64,000 bases of DNA from Pseudopyrenochaeta lycopersici. Its lineage: Eukaryota; Ascomycota; Dothideomycetes; Pleosporales; Pseudopyrenochaetaceae. The translations under genes and the position numbers were made by a program. The DNA is taken from NCBI GenBank assembly GCA_003313425.1, contig NHZP01000023.1, positions 868,001 through 932,000 on the forward strand, given 5' to 3'. Positions 10,746 to 20,548 of this stretch are shown here, piece after piece (the first letter of the stretch is position 1; each line of letters opens with the position of its first letter). Under the pieces are notes generated by a model. The model ran no database searches. It saw only the letters and a program-made list of their open reading frames with translations, and had not been told where the DNA came from.

Positions 10746-11247
10746 TCACCAGTTCCCACCGACCTTGTGGAGCCCAACATCTGTAAACTTTCCTAGTGTG
10801 TTCCGCCATACCCATGCAAAAGACTGTTGTCATTAGCCATAGTACAATCTTATCCAACTTTTCTAAACTCACGGCAATAGTCATACAGCCAAACACCATG
10901 ATTGAACCCACAGCGGTAAATATTGCGTTTTGCCGTCTCTCCTCTAAATTCAAGTGTTTATTTACGGGCCGGTAATCTGGCACTCTTCTATAAGCAGACT
11001 CCCACCAACTAGGATTCGAAACTGGGTATGTGACCGTAGGATGAGCAGCAAGACTAGGGTCGAATTCGTTGGGTTGGCGCTTTCGCAAGGTGTGCCCACC
11101 GACTAGCACGTCACCCGTTACATTGTTGGGCTGGACGGTTGAATGGTGGATTTTGTAGTCGGCTAGTATTATGTCGAGGTTGAGTTCATCTTGCTGTTGT
11201 GTATTAGACTCGTGGCCAATCACAGTAGTGGAGGTGACGGCAGTCAT
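10746..11247 (-). CDS. Small membrane protein of unknown function
   Basis: Not recognised as a named family. The unspliced frame runs 11247-10681 (188 aa). A textbook 49-nt intron (10872-10824: GTGAGT donor, CTAATGAC, CAG acceptor) would instead give 150 aa ending at 10746. The first ~105 residues are polar (ADYKIHHSTVQPNNVTGDVLVGGHTLRKRQ), followed by a hydrophobic helix IFTAVGSIMVFGCMTIAV. Spliced, the helix continues into SFAWVWRNTLGKF, a single-anchor protein. Unspliced, a second hydrophobic segment follows. I prefer the spliced form because the intron signals are strong and its tail is compact. It diverges from the second CocE-type gene. Confidence 0.6.
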
Positions 11248-11430
11248 TGTATTGTCGAGTGCTGTTTAGTGTAGCGCTTGTACTAAGTTGATTTTATTCG
11301 ACGCTGAAATTTGGTTTGAACATCAAAAGTTGGTTGTTCGATGCAGTAATCATCCAGGTCATTTCGTTTCTCGGGCCAGGAGTATGTGATGGAATAGACC
11401 AATGTGGCAGTCTAAGAGCAGTCAATTTCG

Positions 11431-11444
11431 TGGAGCCGTGCCGA
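11431..11444. promoter_or_regulatory. Combined shared motif TGGAGCCGTGCCGA in the fourth divergent promoter
   Basis: Contains both the reverse complement of CGGCTCCA (as at 2910 and 9246) and AGCCGTGCCGA (as at 4741). It therefore links the motif variants of the four promoters into one longer consensus. Confidence 0.45.
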
Positions 11445-11683
11445 CAAAGAGCTGCACTCTTCGGAACAGCTCCGCATTCACCCTAGCTACAACAGGTAGC
11501 TCCGAAATGACTACGCTCGGTCCGTGGCTGCCGGCCACCCAACGAACGTTTTGCGTTCAGAAGTGGGAAGCAACAGTGAATTAATAATGGTGATATTTGA
11601 TTGTCTGCACATCGCTAAAGGCATATGTTATTAAATATCCATATTCATCTTTTCACAGCGAAACCCTTCGATAAAGGATCGCA

Positions 11684-13613
11684 ATGGCGCGCGACAAGTA
11701 CCTAACAATAGATTGCGGCTCCTTTCCCTATGTGTTCATGCAGCATAAAGACATACCGCTCAAGACCTACGATTCCGGCTTCCTCCGCTGTAACGTCTTT
11801 TTGCCTAAAGATGCCGCCCCTTTTGGCTCCAAAAGATACCCCGTTATTGCGACCTATGGGCCATGTGCGTCTCGCGAATATCAAATCCCTCAAAGAATTG
11901 ATCCACTAATACCTAGGCAGATGGGAAAGATGTTCCATACAAAGTTTTCTACCCGAAATCCTGGTCACAACTGAACCCAACGATGAAGTCAGTCCACGCT
12001 GCCTGGGAAACCCCAGATCCGGGGTACTGGACCTCGCAAGGCTACATCGTAGTCAGAGTCGACGAGCGTGGTACAGGCCAAAGTCCGGGTGAACTCGATA
12101 CTATGTCCCGCGGTACGAGCGAAGCCTTCTTTGATGTGGTCGAATGGGCCGCGGAGCAAGAATGGTCGTCTGGAAAAGTTGGTTTGTTAGGGATTAGTTA
12201 CTATGCAGGCACGCAATGGAGAGTTGCTGCCAGGAAGCCGAAAGGGCTGGCAGCTATAATCCCATGGGAAGGTATGAGCGATTATTATAGAGATCGCGTG
12301 AGACACGGCGGTATCTTGTCAGATCGCTTCATCAGTGAGTATATTGACAATGCTAAATGCAATATCCATTAAGTTGCTTGACTAGAATTTTGGTGGGAGA
12401 ATGCCGTAGAACCAGATCAATACGGCAAGCAAGGTCGCGGAGCCAGGAACTGGGGATTAGACACTCTAGATGGCGACCTCGACGACGCCACCTTGCTCGC
12501 GAGACGACGCAACCAAATGCTAGATACGGCATCATACCGCTATTTGGACGAAGAATATTACAGAAGCCGCAATTTCGATGTCGAAAACATCGAAGTCCCG
12601 CTTCTCAGTGTAGCAAATTGGGTAGGTTTTATCCACGAAACGTTTACTAAACCACCACCACTAACGATTTTGGCTAGGGGGGTATCCTCCTACACTTGCG
12701 TGGCAATGTATTAGGTTGGATGCGCGCTTCTTCAACCTACAAATTCCTGCACTTCATCGTGGGCCGACATGACTTGCCGTTCTACTACGATCATTCTGCC
12801 AAGCTGCAACAGTCTTTTTTGGACGCGTTCCTCAAAGACAATGACTACGATGGCTGGAAATCTGGTCAACAGCCACGTGTTAAGATATGCCTAAGGAAGG
12901 GTGACTGCGGCGTTGATGATCCTATGCGTGAGCTTGCGTTTCCGACGCGAGGCGAGATGGACTGGCCGATACCAGACACCATGTACACGAAATTCTACTT
13001 GACTGCGGAAGGTGAAATGGTTGAGACGCCGCGAGTATCAAAGAAGGTATTAGCGTATGATGCATTGAACGGCGAACCAGTGCAGTTTCGCTACAAATCT
13101 CCCAAGAGCCTTGAGATAACCGGCCATATTCTCGCGCATCTGAGTGTTTCCTTGTCAAGCAAATATGATCAGACGCCGACAGACATCGATATTTTTGTGA
13201 CCCTCCGAAAATTGGACGGAGATGGGTCAGAAGTGTTCTACACTGGCACAATGGGCGATCCGGTCCCGCTTGTCAAAGGTTGGCAACGAGTATCCCTACG
13301 CAGAACGGATCCTTCTAACCACCTTCACCGTCCCTACCTCCCATACCGTGGTTTTAATTCCAATGATGTGCAGGAAGTGAAGGAAGGCGAAGTGTACGAG
13401 GTTGATGTAGAAGTGTGGCCTACAAACGTGGTGTTAGAGGAGGGAGAGACACTTGTATTGGAAGTCGCGGGACACGACACACAGGGAGTAGGAAAGTTCT
13501 CGCACGAGCATGCAGAAGATCGCGAAAGGGGTATTTTCGACGGGCTAAACAACTTACATGTTGGTAGTGTGGATAGCTGGCTCCTCTTGCCCATTATCCC
13601 CAATCGGTCGTAG
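11684..13613 (+). CDS. CocE/NonD-type (S15 family) alpha/beta hydrolase, paralog 2
   Basis: A 588-aa hydrolase with exons 11684-11864, 11921-12334, 12386-12621 and 12678-13613 (introns 56, 51 and 56 nt). Splicing creates YGPYGKDVPYK, RFIKFWWENAVEP and VANWGGILLHLRGN, all typical of the family. The catalytic Ser is in VGLLGISYYAGTQW near residue 153, the canonical GxSYxxx elbow that paralog 1 has changed to GNSWLA. The C-terminal jelly-roll domain is complete (LSVSLSSKYDQTPTDIDIFVTLRKLD; LHVGSVDSWLLLPIIP). Overall architecture matches the gene at 4964, but the sequences are clearly diverged, so this is an old duplication or two separate recruitments rather than a recent copy. Probably cytosolic: no signal peptide. 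Confidence 0.92.
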
Positions 13614-15539
13614 AATACTATTCGAGGAATTTCATGCCTAGGCATAGCGTACGATAATAGACGTGGATTAAAAACATATATCATCAAGGGTGTTAGTGCC
13701 GTGGATCAAGAACATCAAATTTGCACATGTTTTGTCCTACACATCTCAAATCATCTGTGCAAATATCGAATCGAGAACGTATTTCACTTGGTAAGCGATG
13801 CGAACAATAATCCTGCTATGATCGAGGTTTAATATTGCGTAAAGTGAAGGGCAGTGGGGAAGGGGCCGGGGGATTTAAGAATATCAGAGAGAATCGGGAC
13901 AAGGAGTATCTACCCAAAAAAGAGAGCCATGGTATTGAAGCACATGTTGAATGCATTATTCCTTTTTGTTGAAGTAACCCTTGTCCTAATCAAACAACAG
14001 ATATCAGAGAGTGCAAGCAGTACAAAGACTCTGCAATATCTAAAAAATCAAATTGATCTACCCATAAGCAAACGTGGGTCTATTCTGATATTGAGACTCT
14101 AAGCATATATTTTATTCGATACCATGAAATAAAAACTTTGAAGGCAAGGCCTATAGTATAGGTATACCCTCAAAACAGGTGTAGTATAGAAATATATTTG
14201 ACTCGACTCGTGTAGCCATTGCTAGAACATTAGACAATATAAATATCGCAGATTAAAATTAATAGTCTCTGCCTTTACACACCCTGGTATTGCATACGAC
14301 GCACAGTTTTTGTCAATGCCGCTCTGTTCATACTTCCCAAATCGACAAACAGCTTGTACGCCTTGTAAATTTTTAAATCTGCGGAAGTTATAAAATAGGG
14401 TCCCTTCAGCGAAGTCTGTGATTGTGGCTTTCCTAGATCATGCGTAAATCTTTTCGTCTACACTGTAATTTTAGTAGAAATGGCAACGCCTAATCCGAAT
14501 TCCTTATCATTCGCCTTATCAAAAGCTTTTACCTCTATCCTGAGCAGCTTGACATGAAAAGCGGGTCGGAAAATCTCCTTAGATGTCCTTATCATGGAAC
14601 TGTTTAAAATTAATGAAGCCGCTTGTTAAGGAAAGCCGCCTTTCGTGGTCGCGCCGGTTTTGCGTGTGATCGCTGAATGAGGCTGGGACGCTCTAAACTA
14701 GGACATTCAATATCGCTCAAAGGGCTTCGCTATTACGGCGTTGGATAGAACTGCCAAAACGAGAAGTGATGGAGTTACGTCGGTGATATAGAAGTTATGT
14801 CACATGGTTCTCCTACTAGCGTCAAAGCTAGGCTATGGCTGACACAGCTGCGCCACCTCCAACATATAAACGGCGAACTTGTATCAAGAACTCGCTTTGC
14901 ACTTGCTTGGATGATCACTTGTTTCAGCATAATCTGTATTGTCTCTCACTTCTCCTGGCAAGAAAAGTTGCGACATATCTCTTTGGCATTCACGCTTCGG
15001 AGTCGACCCCGCACTTCATGCCGTGCGCATAGATTGTTCGGTACAGCATGCACCTACCACTAGGAAATGCCGCCTCACAGGCAGGTTTCGGGTGAAGTGG
15101 AAGAGTGAGGCCTGAGGGCGCAGAGCTATCGGCAAATCGTGGTTAAGTGGGGGCTGGTTCAAGCCTTTCGCGATTGGATCGGAAGTATTCCACTGGATTT
15201 GAGAGCCCCTTTGGGCTAGTGTCGAGGGCCACACTCTAGACGCCCACTCAGGGTTCGCAGACGCAAGTGTGCAGGCCTATCAAGACTGCCCTTGTAGAAA
15301 TATGCCGGACCGTTTCTTTCGAACGAATAGGAAGAGCCGTTGGACATACCGCCGTAAGCTAGTCTGTAGAATTGCCTATCAGTCGGAGTAAGCCATTCCA
15401 ACGTATCAGAGTCGCGCTATATCCAAAATACGATGACAAGCCAGACTGCGCAGTCCATATTTACCCTGCAACTTGTCCCAAATAAAGCAATATCCACTTT
15501 TCCATTGCAACTTCTGTTCCATCATTCATTTTCTTCACA
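13614..15539. other. Long intergenic region upstream of the permease
   Basis: About 1.9 kb with several short open frames on both strands (for example near 13854-14102 and 14797-15401). None shows protein-like composition, splice sites or a recognisable motif. The 3' half probably holds the permease promoter. No repeat was recognised. Confidence 0.55.
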
Positions 15540-17093
15540 ATGGCAGCATCAATCACGGAAAAGACCTCTGGTGACGTGATTGGACCAGTGACGACCCATG
15601 AAAAGGGCATCGTCGAACATGTTCATCTTGGCTACGACACCCAACTGAAGAAGAACCGATCCCTTATATCGACACTAGGGATGGCACTCGCCATTGCCGC
15701 AGTACCCTTCGGGATCGGAGGTCCTCTCATGAGCGCGATATATGGCGGTGGGCAGCTCTCACTGTTTGTCGGCCTCCTTGTCGTCCTAGCTCTCAATGGC
15801 TGTGTTGCTCTCTCTCTTGCTGAACTGGCCTCGCGATATCCAACATCCTCTGGCGTCTACTACTGGTCATACCGGTTATGTGGAGAGCATAAACGAACAC
15901 GAAAGATACTTTCGTTCCTGACCGGTTGGTTCTGGTTGATAGGCAACTGGACGATTACCCTCTCAGTGAACTTTGGATTTGCTTCACTGATTGCTGCCAC
16001 CGTAGCTATCTATGATACCGAATGGACAGCATCTTCATGGGAAATACTTCTCATATTTTACGCGATCTGTATTTCAGTATTCATCATTTGTGCCGCAGGA
16101 GACCGACTGCTACCGTACGTTGATGCTGCCGCAGGGGTGTGGAACTTTGTCACTATCATCGCCATTTTGATAGCTTTAGCGATCCGCGCAAAGGAAGGTC
16201 GACACTCCGCGTCAAAAGCACTTGGGCACTACGATAGCAGCCTATCCGGCTGGGGCCCTGGCTTCACTTTCTTCATTGGCCTACTCCCGCCTGCATACAC
16301 TTTCTCCGCCATCGGCATGGTAACATCTATGACCGAAGAGTGTGCAGTTCCCGAAGTCGAAGTTTCTCGTGCAATTGCCTTGTGTATCCCCTTTGGCGGG
16401 CTGGCTGCTCTCCTCTTTGTCCTTCCGCTTTGCTTCACGCTGCCACCCCTCGAAGAAATCACTTCCGCACCATATGGACAAGCATTACCTTACGTTTTCA
16501 AACTAATCATGGGCTCTAAGATTGGAGCCCTGATTCTCATGGTTATGATTCTCATTGTTACTTTCCTTTGTTCCATTAGTATTACCACCGCCGCTTCACG
16601 CTGCACATGGGCATTTAGTCGCGACAACGCACTTCCACTCGCCGGCTTCTGGACCCGCATTGTCAAAGACCGTCCCTTATTTGCGCTTTCTCTCGTCACA
16701 ATCATTCAAATGTTACTTGGCCTCATCAATCTTGGGTCCAGCAGTGCATTCACAGCTTTTGTGTCCGTAGGCGTTATTGCACTGGCTATAGGCTATCTGG
16801 TGCCTATTTCCATATCTCTCTGTACTGGCCGGAAAGAAGTATCACACGCAAGATGGAACTGTGGAAGGGTTTTAGGAACCGTAGCCAATGTTGTCGCAAT
16901 TGCGTGGATATTATTCGAGCTAGTGCTGTTCAGCATGCCAACAGTGCTGCCAGTCACGAAGGTTTCAATGAACTATGCCTCGGTTGTCCTAGTAGGTTTC
17001 GCAGGCATGAGTATGGGTTGGTATCTTCTTTCAGGAAGGAAAGGTAAGTCTCGTCTTCATGAAAGGATGAATGCAGATGCTAAACGTTACTAG
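15540..17093 (+). CDS. APC-superfamily amino acid/choline/GABA-type permease
   Basis: Intronless 517-aa integral membrane transporter. The cytosolic N-terminus (about 40 residues) leads into LISTLGMALAIAAVPFGIGGPL, the TM1 region of the fungal amino acid-choline transporter family (HNM1/UGA4/BAT1-like). Then come LSLAELASRYPTSSGVYYWSYRL (the conserved loop after TM2), FLTGWFWLIGNW, and later MTEECAVPEVEVSRAIALCIPF and TAASRCTWAFSRDNALP, both signature segments of the family. About 12 hydrophobic helices can be counted, and the C-terminus is a short basic tail. It would import a small nitrogenous compound by proton symport at the plasma membrane. Its place at the edge of the catabolic-looking genes suggests, but does not prove, an uptake role for the cluster. 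Confidence 0.9.
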   Translation: MAASITEKTSGDVIGPVTTHEKGIVEHVHLGYDTQLKKNRSLISTLGMALAIAAVPFGIGGPLMSAIYGGGQLSLFVGLLVVLALNGCVALSLAELASRYPTSSGVYYWSYRLCGEHKRTRKILSFLTGWFWLIGNWTITLSVNFGFASLIAATVAIYDTEWTASSWEILLIFYAICISVFIICAAGDRLLPYVDAAAGVWNFVTIIAILIALAIRAKEGRHSASKALGHYDSSLSGWGPGFTFFIGLLPPAYTFSAIGMVTSMTEECAVPEVEVSRAIALCIPFGGLAALLFVLPLCFTLPPLEEITSAPYGQALPYVFKLIMGSKIGALILMVMILIVTFLCSISITTAASRCTWAFSRDNALPLAGFWTRIVKDRPLFALSLVTIIQMLLGLINLGSSSAFTAFVSVGVIALAIGYLVPISISLCTGRKEVSHARWNCGRVLGTVANVVAIAWILFELVLFSMPTVLPVTKVSMNYASVVLVGFAGMSMGWYLLSGRKGKSRLHERMNADAKRY

Positions 17094-17767
17094 AATTCAA
17101 AGGGCCACCAGATGAGGTTGCTGATATGTACTAGGGAATGTGTTATTAGCACTTTAAGACTTACTGTATCAATTTAATAGTTGTTAAGCCAAAAAAAAAA
17201 TAGAAACCCTAACCTGGTCTGCATCTACTTGGCACTGTTATGGTTGCAGAGTGGATAATTACGCAACCTAACTATTGGCTCTATATATGGCGATACGAGA
17301 CAGGGGTCGATGGCTGCCGCATATACGCATAGGACCCAGGTTTTGAACTTTGCAGACAGTTTATTCAGCCAACTGTGATAAAATGGAGAAGCGGAGGGTT
17401 TGACCCTGGTACCCGATGAAATACAAGAAGAAGAGTTCAACGACTCTATCTTGACCTCCCTTCCCTTTGTTGAAGTAGACTATCGCGGGTAATGATCCAA
17501 TCCATTTGCGCAATAGGTTACGTAAAATAAAAACTGCAACTATAATCTTCAAGCTTAAGAATTATGAAGATAGGAGACATTGGCAAGGAAACCAAACTTC
17601 TTTTCTCATTGTATGGCATCAACGGGAATTCCAGAATCTTCTAAACCCATGAGCTTATTGATTATAGTCATGAAATACATGGTCGTTGAGTTACTTCTTG
17701 GCTGTCGCATTCTCGGTCACAAAGACGAGAGATTGATTGCTGCGCGAAACCTCCCCAGGCGACACCA
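17094..17767. other. Intergenic, no recognisable gene
   Basis: Contains the permease 3' region with an A-tract near 17190. No supportable feature. Confidence 0.5.
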
Positions 17768-18211
17768 TCAAGGAAGGTAGAGGATTTTGATGCGGAGTTC
17801 CACTAGTTTCTGAATGAACTGGAAAACCTTGATTCTCTGAACAAATAGAGGAGAGCCGGCAAACAAGCCGCAAGCAACCCGGTCTGTACTTCCAAAGAAA
17901 GCCAGAAAAGTGACATGTTTATCACCACTGCTGATGTTAGGATGATGATTCGTGACTTGGGCAAAGTGTGAATATACGTACTTCATATATAATTGGATCA
18001 AATCCAATATTTCGTGTCCCTCGCATCCAGAATGTCCCTGAGAGTAGTGCAACAGACACCCCTCTAAATTCTTATATAACACGACAGTGGTTGATCTTAG
18101 GTAATAACTTAAGACAAGAAGAAACATTCCCGTAACCGCAATCTTTTTCTTCATTGATAATCGCAACTGCCAAACCTGCACGCTCTTGTCAGCTGTCACC
18201 AAGCTCCTCAC
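17768..18211 (-). pseudogene. Possible decayed fragment of a Pth11-like/rhodopsin-domain membrane protein (C-terminal part)
   Basis: The 147-residue open frame begins ADKSVQVWQLRLSMKKKIAVTGMFLLVLSYYL. This resembles the conserved 'vW.LQm...KkigvtgiFlLG' cytosolic loop and following helix of Pth11-like fungal GPCRs. No start context, no other helices of the family and no good exon structure were found. A second piece of similar character lies 600 bp upstream on the same strand (18777-19011). The spacing agrees with one broken gene, but the assignment rests on short motifs only. Confidence 0.25.
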
Positions 18212-18776
18212 TGATGTGTTCTTTACCTATCAATGGAATCGGAGTTGATATAACAAGGACGTCGTTTTAAAAAAAAACCCCGAGTATATAAACATATTCG
18301 TTATTTTCATATAATCATGACATTTTATGGCGGTCCCCAAAGGTGGGCTCTAGAGAAGAGCTCGCCTAGTTTTATATATGAAGAGGTACGACAGAGTTAT
18401 ACGACTACCCCCGATAATGATGATGCAAATAAAGGCCGCAAAGAACAGCTTCTGGCCATGCTCGTGGCTCTATTAGCCAACTACGAAAGCGCGGTGACAG
18501 AGAAAGAGCCAGCTTAATTTGACCAACGTGAGCCAGTGGTGCGGTGGTTCTGGCAACACATTCATGCTACTAGTCGTTCTAATTATGACTCAACATTTAC
18601 AAATGACTTAGATACACCTTTCGCGTTGGGATTCCACATTTCATGTGTCTCCCTGACTATGGATTGGATATCCTAATTCCTTGGTACTTTTGGATGCAAA
18701 AACGTGCCTAACTATACGTAGCGTAAACTATGTTTACTGCCATGATAGTTAAATATACCGCCCATAGTATAAGCTG

Positions 18777-19011
18777 AGCATGGACTTGATTATGTTTAGG
18801 CAATGCTCACAAACCTCGGAACGGTCAGCCAATCATCGGCATCAAATGGCTGCTTACGTTTCCTGTCAGCACGGAAGCGCACGACTACCACAGCGAGGTC
18901 GAGTACAAGGTGAATAGACTGGAGATAATAATAGTGGGCAAAAGCAAGCCAAAATAGCATGTTTTCATGTTTCATGAAGAACTTGTCGTCATATTTGAAG
19001 CGTTGATCGCC
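18777..19011 (-). pseudogene. Possible decayed fragment of a Pth11-like membrane protein (N-terminal part)
   Basis: An open minus-strand frame reading QSIHLVLDLAVVVVRFRA then RKRKQPFDADDWLTVPRF. It matches the first helix and the basic-'DDWL' segment near the N-terminus of Pth11-like integral membrane proteins. No complete gene can be built. It ends at a stop near 18777. The remaining sequence from 19,012 to 20,283 shows no gene and becomes AT-rich after about 19,900. Confidence 0.25.
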
Positions 19012-20283
19012 TTGGGTCCGAAAGAGAGCTCAAGCCCCAAAAGGTCTCATATAAAGCCAATATAGCTTCATACTAAAGAAGAGAATAGAATCATAGAAAG
19101 CTCTTACCGCCAGCCTGGTCTCGGAACCCGACGGGTGTCCGGGCGTGCCAGCGTCTTCTGCCAAGTTAAGTATGAACTTACGAGACCTTGCATGTAGATA
19201 TGTCATCTGTTGAGCTTCTTTATATGAATTTAAATGTATTATACAGGCCAAGCTCTTTAGCAACGCCAATTGCATAGCTGGCAGCAGTGATGACCACATG
19301 TTCGCCCCTATCATCAAGCTACCGAACATCTCGTATTATTGAGCTTGACAGTCTTTTCTCACAAAACCTGAATAGAATATTGATGAGTGAAGCGCTACTC
19401 AATCTAGGAGGCAACTAAATTCCCTTGGGATTGGAAACACTTCAAGTAATATGGATAGTGCGGGGCATTAGATTTGTATAACATTACCATTACGCTGCGA
19501 CATTTTGAACCCTTGTAGAGCGTATCAGCTCAAAACCTGCGGCTCGGCGCATTTTTGATTATCTCCAGACTACTTGTTGGCTATCCATTACGTGTAGTTC
19601 GAAAAGTGCTCAGACAAGCCTTCGGGCCTCGATTTCTGAGCTACTTGCACTTAAACTTCACGAGTTGAATGAGGTTCGTGTGCGATAGTTGCTTGAGATA
19701 ATCAATTTTAATTAAATAGATTCCCGCTTGAAACCTTTACTTAACACAACACGACAATACAATTCTCGTTTTTCATCTTCTGGTGCGTTGATTGCGGTGA
19801 CAGTGCTCTCGTCATCTAGATGTACTACACATATCGAGCCAGAATCATCTAATCATTGATTCGCAGGTAAACTTACTAGCCGGATCTTCACACCCTTTAA
19901 ACACTTCCCAAACCTCATGAGTCTTACTACCGACTATATCTCGCTGTCAAATACTATCTATGTTAACATAAGATACAATGATACTCATAAAAATACTCTT
20001 ATTGATAGGAAACAAGACTATTTTATGCAGAGAACTAAGAAGCAATAAAACAGGTGTTAGTAATAGATGCAGTACCATTAAATATGTATATAATACTATA
20101 ATATTAGTATAATAGAATAGCTAAAGACTTAAGGATAACTTTATACTTTAACTCTAGTCTTTAATCTAGTAAGTAATCTATTTAATATTAATTTAGATAA
20201 GAGTTAGTTATTATTGACAGCTATTTATAACAGGATTCTTATATCTATTTAAGTAGTAATTATATATTATTTCTATATTATAC

Positions 20284-20548
20284 TGTAAGGCAGTCAACAC
20301 GCACAGTTGGGACGGTCTTAGTTGAAGAAACTCAATTTAAAAGGAAATGGACAAAATAGCAGATACCTCTTACCTTCGGGGGAGAGGTGCTGCCTATATA
20401 CATGAGCTAGAGCAGGCTAGTCCCGATCCAGTTACCTAGCTTAGTGAAAGGTAAGAGGTAACAGTTACCTTTCACCTGCGTCTAGTAACTTGGAAGGATT
20501 GAACTCTTTTACCTGCGTCTAGTAACCTGAAAGGATTAAACCCTAACA
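20284..20548 (-). repeat. LTR (3' LTR of the minus-strand gypsy element)
   Basis: 265 bp. Differs from its partner mostly by C/T and G/A changes. It lacks one copy of an internal ~36-bp unit containing CACCTGCGTCTAGTAACTT. Confidence 0.88.

Noticed and set aside
15016..15401. Overlapping minus-strand open frames upstream of the permease
   Set aside because: They lack protein-like composition and cover the probable promoter.
18317..18517. 66-aa open frame shortly after a TATATAAA sequence
   Set aside because: The TATA-like site is only about 30 bp from the ATG, there is no recognisable domain, and the region is decaying; not enough to call a gene.
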